Assembly (NCBI GenBank): GCA_036401055.1
Contig: DASWWC010000226.1
Coordinates: 1-41,204, forward strand
Direction of reading: 5' to 3'
Source of the DNA: Pelomonas sp036401055
Lineage (GTDB): Bacteria; Pseudomonadota; Gammaproteobacteria; Burkholderiales; Burkholderiaceae_C
Length of the DNA stretch: 41,204 nt
Shown: piece after piece, positions 7,122-17,700 of the stretch
Layout: every line of letters starts with the position of its first letter
Position numbering within the stretch: position 1 is the first letter of the stretch
Made by a program: the position numbers and the translations under genes
Notes under the pieces: model-generated
Databases searched by the model: none
What the model saw: only the letters and a program-made list of their open reading frames with translations
What the model was told of the DNA's origin: nothing

Positions 7122-8167
7122 GTCTGCGATGGAAATTCAATTTCGACCAGCATGCCATGCGGCGCCACCTCGCTCAGCCGCAGCTCGGCCGCGCCGCCGA
7201 ACGCGAGCTGCAGCCGCTCGCGCAGCGTGGACAGCCCCGTACCCAGCCCTGCGCTCGTGGGCTGCAGGCCGACACCCGTGTCCCGCACCTCGGCCACGCA
7301 GCGGCCGCCCGCCAGGCGGCGCAGGCGCACGTCGATGCGGCCACCGTCCAGGCTGGGGTCGATGCCGTGCCGCACGGCGTTCTCCACCGGCGTCAGCAGC
7401 GTCATGGGCGGGCAGCGCTGCAGCTCCAGACCGGGCTCTACGGTCACGCTGAACTGCAGCCGGTCGGGCATGCGCAGCTGCATCAGCGCCAGGTAGGCGC
7501 GCACCATCTCCAGCTCCTGGCCGACGCGGTGCTCGGGCTCCGACAGCCGCGGCACCGCTGCGCGCAGATAGGCCACCAGGCTTTGCAGCACCGGCGAGGC
7601 GCGCGGCGAGCCGGCGTCCACCAGCGCCTGCACATTGGCCAGCGTGTTGAACAGGAAATGCGGCTCCACCTGCGCCTGCAGCAGCCGCAGCTGCGCGTCC
7701 AGCGCCTGGCGCTCCAGCTCGCCGCGGCGGCGTTCGGCCTGGATGACGAGGGCGTCGCGCTGCCGCAGCAAGGCCGACACCGCCACCCACGACGCCACCA
7801 GCATGCCCATCGTGCTCAGCACCAGGAAGCCGTTGAGCATGTCGCGCACCTCCCAGAACGGCGGGTGGCCGGGCGTGATCGTTGACAGGAACAGGCCCAG
7901 CACGACGGCCGGCACCGTGACCGTCACGGCCACCACCTGCAGCGCCCAGCGCGCGACGAAGCGCGGCAGGCGGCGCGGCCAGCGTTCCAGCGCGCTGAAC
8001 ACGAGCAGCGCCGCCAGCGCTGGCACGAAGACCTGTGTGGCCAGCGTGGGCAGGTGCGCATTCGAGTTCAGCGCCAGCAGCGTGAACATCAGCGCCGCGA
8101 CGATGAAGCTCACGTGCAGGCGCTTCAGTCGCAACAGGCGCAGGGGCCAGGATGGAGAGGCTTGCAT
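7118..8167 (-). CDS. LytS-type membrane sensor histidine kinase
   Basis: A 349-residue sensor kinase partner of the LytTR regulator. Four predicted membrane segments fall in about residues 15-140, followed by a short coiled stretch rich in Arg/Glu/Gln. The His_kinase (PF06580-type) box is LQAQVEPHFLFNTLANVQ, and the ATP-binding part shows TLLTPVENAVRHGI and a DTGVGL G box. There is no large extracellular sensor, so it probably senses a membrane or intramembrane signal. I chose the ATG at 8167, which directly precedes the first membrane segment; a longer frame adds 68 Arg/Ala-rich residues. No Shine-Dalgarno is seen, and CACAAT lies 8 bases upstream. Confidence 0.88.
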   Translation of the reverse strand: MQASPSWPLRLLRLKRLHVSFIVAALMFTLLALNSNAHLPTLATQVFVPALAALLVFSALERWPRRLPRFVARWALQVVAVTVTVPAVVLGLFLSTITPGHPPFWEVRDMLNGFLVLSTMGMLVASWVAVSALLRQRDALVIQAERRRGELERQALDAQLRLLQAQVEPHFLFNTLANVQALVDAGSPRASPVLQSLVAYLRAAVPRLSEPEHRVGQELEMVRAYLALMQLRMPDRLQFSVTVEPGLELQRCPPMTLLTPVENAVRHGIDPSLDGGRIDVRLRRLAGGRCVAEVRDTGVGLQPTSAGLGTGLSTLRERLQLAFGGAAELRLSEVAPHGMLVEIEFPSQT

Positions 8168-8362
8168 GCGGCGGCATTGTGGGCAGGTGCGCGGCCCTGT
8201 CGAGCGGCCTGCGACCGGCGACGGCCCGCCACGGCCGACACGCGCCCGGCGGCGACGGGGCGCGGCGCGTTCCGTCCGTGCCGGCCGTGCCTCGGCGCGG
8301 GCCAGCGTGGCTCGTCGCAAAGCGCTGGTGACGCGGGCGGCGGCCTCGCACAGTCGCCGGCC

Positions 8363-9358
8363 ATGAAACACCTCCGCCTCGCCATCCCCCTCCTCGCCGT
8401 CTTGCTGTCGCTGCCGTCACGGGCGACCGAGGCCGAGTTCCAGCAACTGCGCCTGACCCATCAGCACGCCGCGCTCGAAGCGCTGGCCCGCGAGCACCTG
8501 GCGCGCGACGCCCAGGACGAGACGGCGCTCTGGTACCTGGGCCGCCAGGCCTTCGGCGAGCCCCGCCTGCGCGCCGAGCTGATGCCGCGGGCCCAGGCCT
8601 GCGCGCGGGACAGGCCGCAGTCCGCCCGCTGCCAACACCTGCTGGGCCTGCTGATCGGCGCCGAGCTGATGGATGCCGGCAGCTTCGCCGCCATGCGCCG
8701 CGTGGGCGAGGTGAAGGAGCGCTTCGAGCGCGCCGTGGCGCTGGCACCGCACGACTACGCGATGCGCCGCGACCTGCAGGGCCTCTACCTCGCGTTGCCC
8801 GCGCTGCTGGGCGGCGGCAAGAGCAAGGCCCGTGCGCAGGCCGAGGCCGTTGCGCGGGTGGATGCGCCCCGCGGCCTGTTGCTGCAGGCGGTGCTCAGCA
8901 TCGCCGACAAGGCCTTCGACCCGGCCGAGCAGCGCCTGGCCGCCGTGCAGCCCGGGGCCGACCGCCAGCTCGCCGCCGACCTGCTGCAGACGCAGATCGA
9001 CCTCGGCCGCGCGCTGCTGGACAGCGGTGCCGCCGAGCGTGCGCGCGGCTGGCTCGCGCGGCTGCAGCAGCAAGGCGCCAGCAGCCCCGAGCTGCATCTG
9101 GAGCTGGGCCGCGCGCTGCTGGCGCTGAAGCAGCCGGCAGAAGCCGCCGCCGCCTTCGAGCAGGCGCTGCGGATCAACGCCAGGCTGCGCCTGCATCACC
9201 ACCTCGCCGCCGCCTTCGAGGCCGCGGGCGACGTGCCGCAAGCCATCACCGCCTACCGCCGCGTGCTGGCCGACCCCTTCAACAACGCGGCGGCCGAGCG
9301 TGCGAACGAGCGGCTCAAGGCGCTGCAACCTTCCCAACAGGCCAGGAGAACCCCATGA
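8363..9358 (+). CDS. Exported TPR-repeat protein
   Basis: A 331-residue protein with a clear signal peptide (MKHLRLAIPLLAVLLSLPSRA, cleavage near A21) followed by helical TPR-like repeats. The last two are the most regular: ELHLELGRALLALKQPAEAA then HHHLAAAFEAAGDVPQAITA. It probably acts as a periplasmic scaffold; no enzymatic motif is visible. The region GGGKSKARAQAEA resembles a loop seen in related TPR proteins and is not a Walker motif in context. The stop overlaps the next start (ATGA), forming a two-gene unit with the small membrane protein. It is divergent from the LytS/LytTR pair, separated by 195 GC-rich bases with no other gene. The start lacks a Shine-Dalgarno; CACAGT lies 8 bases before the ATG. 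Confidence 0.75.
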   Translation: MKHLRLAIPLLAVLLSLPSRATEAEFQQLRLTHQHAALEALAREHLARDAQDETALWYLGRQAFGEPRLRAELMPRAQACARDRPQSARCQHLLGLLIGAELMDAGSFAAMRRVGEVKERFERAVALAPHDYAMRRDLQGLYLALPALLGGGKSKARAQAEAVARVDAPRGLLLQAVLSIADKAFDPAEQRLAAVQPGADRQLAADLLQTQIDLGRALLDSGAAERARGWLARLQQQGASSPELHLELGRALLALKQPAEAAAAFEQALRINARLRLHHHLAAAFEAAGDVPQAITAYRRVLADPFNNAAAERANERLKALQPSQQARRTP

Positions 9359-9792
9359 AGCCCACCCTCTCGACACACCCCTCGGCCGTGGACGGCATGC
9401 CGCCGGTGTCCCGGCTGCGCCTGAACCTGCTGCGGGTGCTTTACGGCATCGTCGTCGTCGGGCTGGCCTGCGTCGTCTGGCCCAACCTGCTGCTGCGCAT
9501 GCGGCCCTATGAGCTGATGGAAGGCGTCGTCGCCTGCATGCTGGCCGCCTTCTCGCTGCTGTGCGCGCTGGGGCTGCTGCAGCCGCTGCGCATGCTGCCG
9601 GTGCTGCTGTGGGAGCTGTTCTGGAAGGGGCTGTGGCTGGTCGCCGTCTTCGTGCCGCTGTGGCTGGCGGGCCGTCTCGACGAGCAGACCATCGCCGTGG
9701 CGGTGACCGTTGTGCCGGTGCTGGCCTTCCCCTTCGTCATGCCCTGGCGCTACATGGTCGAGCGCTACGTCAGACGGCCGGGCCGGACATGA
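9355..9792 (+). CDS. Small four-helix membrane protein, function unknown
   Basis: A 145-residue protein with four hydrophobic segments at about residues 26-45, 57-78, 84-104 and 112-130, the pattern of DoxX-like or other small inner-membrane proteins; I do not recognise a specific family. It begins with ATGA overlapping the TPR gene stop and is preceded by CCAGGAGAA, a strong ribosome binding site, so it is translated with that gene. A functional link between the periplasmic TPR protein and this membrane protein is inference from the overlap alone. Its stop lies in the A-run of the gap terminator. Confidence 0.7.
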   Translation: MKPTLSTHPSAVDGMPPVSRLRLNLLRVLYGIVVVGLACVVWPNLLLRMRPYELMEGVVACMLAAFSLLCALGLLQPLRMLPVLLWELFWKGLWLVAVFVPLWLAGRLDEQTIAVAVTVVPVLAFPFVMPWRYMVERYVRRPGRT

Positions 9793-9816
9793 AAAAAGGG
9801 CGCCAGAGGCGCCCTT
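9792..9816 (-). terminator. Intrinsic terminator of gap
   Basis: On the minus strand AAGGGCGCC-TCT-GGCGCCCTT is a perfect nine-base stem with a three-base loop followed by six T residues. It lies about 30 bases after the gap stop. On the plus strand the same hairpin, without a proper T tract, could also stop transcripts of the small membrane protein gene. Confidence 0.85.
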
Positions 9817-9846
9817 GCTGCTCGGTGAAGCGGAATCAGGCGGCCA

Positions 9847-10845
<999 letters not shown>

Positions 10846-10932
10846 GGGAGAGTCTCCAGAGAAAGGGAATGAGGGTCGCGCGGGGCCGCCGATTCTCGGC
10901 CATACGCGGCAGGGGGTGGTTTCAGAGCGATT

Positions 10933-11943
10933 TCAGCCCGGCAGATCCAGGGTGCCGCAGCCCACGTTGATCAGCAGCGTCTGGCCCACGAGCTGTTCGA
11001 ACAGGCGCTCCTTCATCTCCAGTTCCAGCTTGCCCAGCCAGACCAGGAACTCGGTGCGGTTGGGGTCGGGCTTGCCGACCTGGCCGACCTGGTTGTCGAG
11101 CTTGGGGCGGCCCAGCGTCCAGGCGACCTGGAAGGGGCAGGACATGGTGTTGAAGTCGAAGTTGACGCGACGCAGCAGATTGTTGCCGGCGTCCTCGCGC
11201 AGGCCTTTGACGTTGGACAGGAAAGCGGGCAATGGGATCGCATCCTTGAACACGCGCTTGGCCACGCCATGCGGCCGGAACTGGAAGTGCTGGCGCAGCC
11301 AGCTGGGCTTGGCACCGGCGGGCAGGCAGGGCATGCGGTAGCGCGCCACATAGTCCATCACATCGCGCGCCTGGCCCTTGCTGGCGCTGCTGTAGGCCAG
11401 CTTGACCGTGGGTGGCGCATCCGGCGCCGTGAAGCCGAAGTCCACGAAGACATTGACGGTCTCGCTCAGCCACGAGGCGCCGCCGCTGGACTCCAGGCCC
11501 TCCTTGGGCGTCACGAGGCAGCTGGCGTGCCTGGCCGCGTCGTCCAGGCCGAGCGAGGGGCGCAGCGGCGTCCAGGTGATGGGGTCGGTGGCCCGGGGGC
11601 GGAAGGCGAACTCCTGCACCGCCGTGACCGGCCCGCCCTCCAGGCAGGGCAGGCGGAAGCCGCGGATGTGGCGCTCGACCTCGGCCACCATGTCGTCGGT
11701 GGCGGCGCGGTACAGCAGCGTGGCCTCGGGCGGCTGGTCGGGCGCCGTGAAGCGCAGCGAATAGCGCACGGTGCCCGGCGTGCGGGCCTCCAGCGCCTCG
11801 GCGGGGTAGCGCAGCTCGCTGCCGCGTTGGAGGCAGGCCAGCGTCTGCTCGGCCTCCGGCGACGCCAGCACGGCCACCTGGGCCTGGGCCGGCAGCGTCA
11901 GGCCGGCCCCCACGATTGCGCAAAGCGCGACGATCCAGCGCAT
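10933..11943 (-). CDS. Secreted protein with two TonB-C-like repeats, function unknown
   Basis: A 336-residue protein with a signal peptide (cleavage near residue 22, after PAQAQ). Residues 37-116 and 142-224 are two copies of one module: each opens with a Cys (ACLQ/SCLV), runs through a beta-rich centre with FTAPDQPP/FTAPDAPP, then a helix, then LPC/MPC and ends in FAFRP/FQFRP. The first copy has the YPAEALEARTPGTVRY pattern of TonB C-terminal domains. The paired cysteines suggest one disulfide per module in the periplasm. A C-terminal third with two more cysteines is unlike either repeat. No membrane anchor is present. It sits between tkt and gap; whether it is linked to them is unknown. 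Its ribosome binding site is buried in a hairpin. Confidence 0.7.
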   Translation of the reverse strand: MRWIVALCAIVGAGLTLPAQAQVAVLASPEAEQTLACLQRGSELRYPAEALEARTPGTVRYSLRFTAPDQPPEATLLYRAATDDMVAEVERHIRGFRLPCLEGGPVTAVQEFAFRPRATDPITWTPLRPSLGLDDAARHASCLVTPKEGLESSGGASWLSETVNVFVDFGFTAPDAPPTVKLAYSSASKGQARDVMDYVARYRMPCLPAGAKPSWLRQHFQFRPHGVAKRVFKDAIPLPAFLSNVKGLREDAGNNLLRRVNFDFNTMSCPFQVAWTLGRPKLDNQVGQVGKPDPNRTEFLVWLGKLELEMKERLFEQLVGQTLLINVGCGTLDLPG

Positions 11944-11949
11944 CGGTCT

Positions 11950-11975
11950 CTCCCTGACTGTTTTGGTGCAGGGAG
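11950..11975 (-). promoter_or_regulatory. Hairpin covering a ribosome binding site
   Basis: On the minus strand CTCCCTG (11975-11969) pairs perfectly with CAGGGAG (11956-11950) over a 12-base loop. The latter arm contains the AGGGAG Shine-Dalgarno of the secreted two-repeat protein that starts at 11943. Confidence 0.5.
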
Positions 11976-12006
11976 GCTTTGTAGCGCAGATCGCCGCGTG
12001 GTCTGC

Positions 12007-14025
12007 TTACTTCTTCTTCAACACCGCCTTCACGGTGGCGGCCACGTTCTCCGGCGTGAAGCCGAAGTGCTTGAACAGCACGCCGGCCGGGGCCGATTCG
12101 CCGAAGGTGTCGATGCCGACGACGGCATCCACGCCGTACTTCCACCAGAAGTCGCTGACGCCCATCTCCACCGCCACGCGCGGCAGGCCCTTGGGCAGCA
12201 CGGTCTTCTTGTAGTCCTTGTCCTGGCGGTCGAACACATTGGTGGACGGCATGGAGACGACGCGCACCTTCACGCCCTCGTCGGCCAGCAGCTTCTGCGC
12301 GGCCATGGCCAGCTGCACCTCCGAGCCGGTGGCGATGATGACGGCCTTGGCCTTGCCCTTGGCGGGCTCGCTCAGCACGTAGGCGCCCTTGGCGATCTCG
12401 TCGACGTTGGTCTTGGGCGAGTAGGCCAGGTTCTGGCGCGACAGCGCCAGCAGGCTGGGGCGCTGTGCGTTGCCGATGGCCATGGTCCAGGCGACGACGG
12501 TCTCGGTCGTGTCTGCCGGGCGCCAGACGTCCAGGCCGGGGATCAGGCGCAGGCTGGCGACATGCTCGATGGACTGGTGCGTCGGGCCGTCTTCGCCCAG
12601 GCCGATGGAGTCGTGCGTCATCACGTGGATGACGCGGGTCTTCATCAGCGCGGCCATGCGGATGGCGTTGCGGCTGTAGTCGCTGAAGGTCAGGAAGGTG
12701 CCGCCGTAAGGGATGAAGCCGCCATGCAGCGCGATGCCGTTCATGACCGCGGCCATGCCGAACTCGCGCACACCGTAGTTGATGTGGCGGCCGTTGTTGG
12801 GCGTGCCGTCCTTCTCGAAGCGCAGGTTGGGCGTCGAGCTGGTGTTGGTCAGGTTGGAGCCGGTCAGGTCGGCGCTGCCGCCCAGCATCTCGGGCAGCTT
12901 GGCCGTGAAGGCTTCCAGCGCCAGCTGGCTGGCCTTGCGGCTGGCGACGGTCTGCGCGTCGGCATGGGCCTTGACGACGGCGTCCACGGCGACCTGCGCG
13001 AAGTCGGCGGGCAGCACGCCGGCCATGCGGCGCTGGAACTCGGCGGCCAGCTCGGGGTGGGCCTCGGCATAGGCGTCGAAGCGCAGGTCCCACTCGCTTT
13101 CGGCGCGGTCGCCGGCGGACTTGGCGTCCCAGGCGGTGTAGACCTCGGGCGGCACGACGAAGGGCTCGTGGGTCCAGCCGATGGCCTCGCGGGTCAGCTT
13201 GATTTCCTCCGCGCCCAGCGCCTCGCCGTGCGCCTTGGCCGTGCCGGCGCGGTTGGGAGAACCCTTGCCGATGGTGGTCTTGGCGATGATCAGCGTCGGC
13301 TTGTCGGCGCTCTTCTTGGCCTTGGCGATGGCCTTGTCCACGGCGTCCACGTCATGGCCGTCCACCGGGCCGACGACGTTCCAGCCATAGGCCTCGAAGC
13401 GCTTGGCCGTGTCGTCGCCGAACCAGGGGCCGACCTGGCCGTCGATGGAGATGCCGTTGTCGTCGTAGATCGCGATCAGCTTGTTCAGCTTCCAGGCGGC
13501 GGCCAGCGCGGCGGCCTCGTGCGAGATGCCTTCCATCAGGCAGCCGTCGCCCAGGAAGACGTAGGTGTGGTGGTCGACGATCTGGTGGCCGTCGCGGTTG
13601 AAGTCGCGCGCCAGCAGCTTCTCGGCCAGCGCCAGGCCCACGGCGTTGGTCACGCCCTGGCCCAGCGGGCCGGTGGTCGTCTCAACGCCGGCGGTGATGC
13701 CCACTTCGGGGTGGCCCGGCGTCTTGCTGTGCATCTGGCGGAAGGCCTTCAGCTCCTCGATGGGCAGCTCATAGCCCGTCAGGTGCAGCAGCGCGTAGAT
13801 CAGCATCGAGCCGTGGCCGTTGGACAGCACGAAGCGGTCGCGGTCGGCCCAGTGCGGGTTGGCCGGGTTGTGCTTCAGGTGCCGCGCCCACAGCGCCACG
13901 GCAATGTCCGCCATGCCCATGGGGGCGCCCGGGTGGCCGGAGTTGGCGGCCTGCACGGCGTCCATCGCCAGCGCGCGGATCGCGTGGGCCATGAGGGTGG
14001 GGGAGGCGGTCGATGCGTCAGTCAT
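12007..14025 (-). CDS. tkt: Transketolase
   Basis: A 672-residue thiamine-diphosphate enzyme that transfers two-carbon ketol units in the pentose phosphate pathway and Calvin cycle. The substrate-binding NSGHPGAPMGMADIA opens the protein. The ThDP/Mg2+ motif GDGCLMEGISHEAA...YDDNGISIDG and the pyrimidine-domain segment VREFGMAAVMNGIALHGG are present, and length is normal for the family. I chose the ATG at 14025, which starts MTDAS and has AGGAAAG eight bases upstream; an in-frame start 11 codons earlier lacks this. It probably heads a tkt - secreted protein - gap unit on the minus strand, with gaps of 63 and 87 bases. Confidence 0.97.
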   Translation of the reverse strand: MTDASTASPTLMAHAIRALAMDAVQAANSGHPGAPMGMADIAVALWARHLKHNPANPHWADRDRFVLSNGHGSMLIYALLHLTGYELPIEELKAFRQMHSKTPGHPEVGITAGVETTTGPLGQGVTNAVGLALAEKLLARDFNRDGHQIVDHHTYVFLGDGCLMEGISHEAAALAAAWKLNKLIAIYDDNGISIDGQVGPWFGDDTAKRFEAYGWNVVGPVDGHDVDAVDKAIAKAKKSADKPTLIIAKTTIGKGSPNRAGTAKAHGEALGAEEIKLTREAIGWTHEPFVVPPEVYTAWDAKSAGDRAESEWDLRFDAYAEAHPELAAEFQRRMAGVLPADFAQVAVDAVVKAHADAQTVASRKASQLALEAFTAKLPEMLGGSADLTGSNLTNTSSTPNLRFEKDGTPNNGRHINYGVREFGMAAVMNGIALHGGFIPYGGTFLTFSDYSRNAIRMAALMKTRVIHVMTHDSIGLGEDGPTHQSIEHVASLRLIPGLDVWRPADTTETVVAWTMAIGNAQRPSLLALSRQNLAYSPKTNVDEIAKGAYVLSEPAKGKAKAVIIATGSEVQLAMAAQKLLADEGVKVRVVSMPSTNVFDRQDKDYKKTVLPKGLPRVAVEMGVSDFWWKYGVDAVVGIDTFGESAPAGVLFKHFGFTPENVAATVKAVLKKK

Positions 14026-14135
14026 GGCCGGGGCTTTCCTTGGGCTGGGGCAAAGCAAGGGATTTTACGGGGGTGCCTCACCGCGGCTTGATCCAACGCA
14101 AGGACTCTGCGTCGCCGCCGCGCGACGCTTGCGGC

Positions 14136-14756
14136 ATGAACTCTTCGCCCATGCCGCTGGCCGTGCGCGTCATCCGCGCCGAGCACGACGCGCTGGCCGC
14201 CATGCTGCGCACGCTGCCACTGCTGCTGCAGGCGCAGCGCCGCAGCGGCACGCCGCCGGATTTCGGCGCGCTGCGGGCCATGCTGTTCTACGTCGACGAA
14301 TTCCCCGAGCGCTTGCATCACCAAAAGGAAAGCGAGTTGCTGTTCCCGCGCCTGCGGGCGCGCGACCCGCTGCTGCGCACGGTGCTGGACGAACTGGAGG
14401 CCGACCATGCCCAGGGCGAGCGCGCCATCCGCGAGCTGCAGCACAGCCTGCTGGCCTGGGAGCAGATGGGCGAGGCCCGGCGCGAGAAGTTCGAGCAGCA
14501 GATCAAGGTCTATGCGGCGCGCTACCTGCGCCACATGAAGCGCGAGGAGACCGAGATCCTGCCGCGCGCCGCCGCGCTGTTCACGCCCGAGGACTGGGCC
14601 CAACTCGACGAGGCCTTCGGCAGCCACCAGGACCCGCTGGCGCCGCGCCCGGGCCAGCCGGTGGACGCCGCCTACGCGCCGCTGCGCCAGCGCATCCTGG
14701 CGGCGCTGCCCGAGCCCTTCGGCTGGGGGCCGGCGCTGGTCAGCCCCCACTCCTGA
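14136..14756 (+). CDS. Hemerythrin-like (HHE) domain protein
   Basis: A 206-residue cytosolic protein. Its four-helix HHE pattern supplies possible di-iron ligands: VIRAEHDALAAM (H in helix 1), ERLHHQKESELLFPRL (HH and E), ELEADHAQGERAI (H) and RHMKREETEILPRA (H and E). Such proteins bind O2, NO or act in iron and oxidative stress sensing; many proteobacterial copies are annotated as hemerythrin domain-containing with unknown role. I chose the ATG at 14136 since relatives begin close to the first helix. No strong ribosome binding site precedes it. The last 17 bases overlap the 3' end of the convergent diguanylate cyclase gene. Confidence 0.85.
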   Translation: MNSSPMPLAVRVIRAEHDALAAMLRTLPLLLQAQRRSGTPPDFGALRAMLFYVDEFPERLHHQKESELLFPRLRARDPLLRTVLDELEADHAQGERAIRELQHSLLAWEQMGEARREKFEQQIKVYAARYLRHMKREETEILPRAAALFTPEDWAQLDEAFGSHQDPLAPRPGQPVDAAYAPLRQRILAALPEPFGWGPALVSPHS

Positions 14757-17700
14757 GCACGCGCAGCCGCTCGCTGGCCAACCACTCCACCGGCGGGCGG
14801 CCCAGCAGCTCGCGCAGCGCGTCGGCGTCCAGGCCGGCGTCGGCGTCGACCACGCCCACCCAGCGGTCGCGACCGCTGCGCTTGGCCTCGTAGAGCGCGC
14901 CGTCGGCCACGTCGATGACGGTGCTCCAGTCCAGCGCCTGCGGCTGGGCGGCGCTGAGCGGGAAGCAGGCGAAGCCGATGGAGCAGCTGCGCGTCAGTCG
15001 CTGGCCGTCGGGCAGCTCGAAGGGCCGGCCGCCCACCGCGCGTCGCATGCGCTCGGCCAGGTCGGCCGCGTGCTCGCGCGAGCCGTCGCGGGCCACCACC
15101 AGGAACTCCTCGCCGCCCCAGCGCACCACGTGGTCGCTGTCGCGGCAGACCTCGCGCAGCCGCTCGCGCATCTGCACCAGCACCGCGTCGCCGGCCGAGT
15201 GGCCGTGGCGGTCGTTGACCTGCTTGAAGTGGTCCACGTCCACCAGCATGAAGACCAGGTCGCCGTTGTCCGATGGCGCGCTGCCGGCCGCGTGGCGGCG
15301 CAGCGCCACGGCGATGTCGGCGTCGATGTGCTGGGTCAGGTAGCGGCGGTTGTGCAGGCCGGTCAGCGGGTCGCTGAGACTGGACTCCTTCAGCGCCTCG
15401 GACAGCGCCTCCAGCTCGGCCGTGCGCTGCTGCACGCGGTGTTCCAGCGCGGCCTGGCGCCGTTCCAGCGCGCGCGTGCGCCACTGCACCAGGCCGTAGA
15501 TGCCCAGCACGGCCAGCAGCGCACCCAGCGCGCGCGCCCACCAGGTCTGCCACCAGGCCGGCCGCACCTCGACCTCGATCTGCAGCGGCTGGTTGGTCCA
15601 GTCGCCCAGCCGGTTGCTGCCCTGCACCTGCAGCGTGTAGCGGCCCGGCGCCAGGTTGGCGTAGCTGGCCACGCGCAGCTCGGCACCGGTGGCGATCCAG
15701 TCGTCGTCGTAGCCCTGCAGCCGGTAGCGGTACTGGTTCTGGGCCGGTGCGCTGAAGTCCAGCGCGGCGAACTCGATCGAGAAGGCGCGTTGCTGCGCCG
15801 TCAGCGTGAGGCCCTCGCGCAGCAGGCCCAGCGGCTGGCGGCGACCGTCGATGCGCAGGTCGGTGGCGACGACGGGCGGCTGGAAGCCCCAGCGCTTGAA
15901 ATGACGCGGCTCCGCCACCAGCAGCCCGGTGCTGCCGCCGAACAGCATGCGGCCGTCGGCCAGCTGGCCGTAGGCGCGGAACCAGCCGGTGCCGATGTCC
16001 ACGCCGTCGATGCGGCCGAACTCGGTGTAGAGCTGCGTGGCCGGGTCGTACATGCCGCGGTGGGTCCAGATGCGGCCCTGCGCATCGGCCAGCAGGTTGG
16101 CGCCGAAGCTGCGGTCCTGCGGGCCACGCTGCATGGCCACGCGCTCGAAGTCCGCGCCCGGCGCGCGGCGGAACAGGCCGGTGCTGGTGTCCACCCACAG
16201 CGTGCCATCGGCGCTCGCCAGCAGGCCCAGCACGCCCTCCGTGGGCAGGCCGGCGCCGGCCGGGTGCAGCGCGCCGTCCGTCAGGCGGAACAGGCCCGCC
16301 TCGGCGCCCACCCACAGCTGGCCGTCGGCGGTTTCGGCCAGCGCATTGACGTTGCCGCCCAGGCGCTTGCCACCGGCCAGCGGCAGGCGCCCCAGCTCGG
16401 CCGCGCTCGGGGTCAGGCGGTGCAGGCCGTCGGCCGTGCCCACCCACAGCGTGCCGTCGCGCCCGACCAGCAGTCGGCGCACGCGCGCCTGGCCGGTGGG
16501 GATCACCTCGCGCAGGCGGCGCTGTGCGTCGAAGAGGAACAGCTGGCCGCTCTCGGTGCCGGCCCAGACGCTGCCGTCATCGACCTGCGCCAGCGCGGCC
16601 ACCAGGCCGCTGAAACGGGTGTCCGGCCGGATCGCGCCGGTCAGCCGCAACTGCGGGTCCAGCACGGCGATGCCGCGTTCCAGCGTGCCGAGCCAGACCT
16701 CGCCGCTGCGCAGCTGCAGCACGCTGCGCACGTCGGTGTCGGCCAGCGGGCTGGTGGGATCGTCGTCCTGGCGGCGCACCCACAGCGCGCGGTTCTCGGG
16801 ATCGTGGCGCTGCAGGCCGCCGCCGTAGCCGCCCACCCACAGCGTGCCGGCGCGGTCGCGCAGCAGCGCGTGGAAGTCGGTGCCGCCCAGCGTCCAGGGG
16901 CGGCGCTGGTTGCGCTTGAGCAGCTGCAGCAGCCGTCCGTCGGTGGTGCGCAGCTCCACGCCGGTGACGCGGCCCACCCAGACCTCGCCGTCGCTGGCGC
17001 TCAGCAGGCTCAGCACCGGCGACGGTCGTGCGCCTTCGCCGGCCTCCAGCGGCTGCGGCGGCAGCTTGCCGTCGCGATCCAGCAGCAGCAGGCGGCCGTC
17101 GCGCGTGCCGACCCAGATGCGGCCGTCACTGCCCTGGGCCAGCGCGTTGACGGGCCAGCCGCCCTCGATCGCCTCGAAGCGCTGGCCGCCGGCGCGCAGC
17201 CGCGCCAGGCCCTTCCAGGTGCCCACCCAGAGGTCGCCGTCGCGGTCCACCAGCAGCGCACCGATGCGGTCGTCCGGCAGGCCGCTGGCGCTGCCGGCGC
17301 GGAAATGCTCGAAGCGGCCGGTGCTGGGGTCCAGCCGGTCCAGCCCGCTCAGCAGGCCCACCCAGATGCGGCCGTCGTGGGCGCGCGCCAGCCGCTGCAC
17401 GCTGCCCGGCGAGATGGAGTGGGGCTGGGCCGGGTCGTGCTGCAGGAAGGTCCAGCGCTCGGCCTGCGAGTCGAAGCGGGCCAGGCCCTCGCTGGCGCTG
17501 CCCACCCACAGTACGTCGCCGCGGTCGGCCAGCAGCGCGCGCAGGAAGCGGTTGGCGCGGCCGGCGGGGCGGTCGGCCTCCGCCATCGGGTAGGAGCGGG
17601 TTTGATAGCCGTCGTAGCGTACCAGGCCCACGCTGGTGCCCACCCAGATCAGGCCGCGCTCGTCCTGGGCCAGCGCCGCGACGATGCCGTCCACGATGCC

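Noticed and set aside
8816..8838. GGGKSKA in the TPR protein as a Walker A motif
   Set aside because: It lacks the GxxxxGK[ST] spacing and the surrounding sequence is helical TPR-like in an exported protein.
11269..14091. Plus-strand open frame of about 940 codons opposite transketolase and the secreted protein
   Set aside because: No recognisable motif, and it runs against two genes with clear family features.
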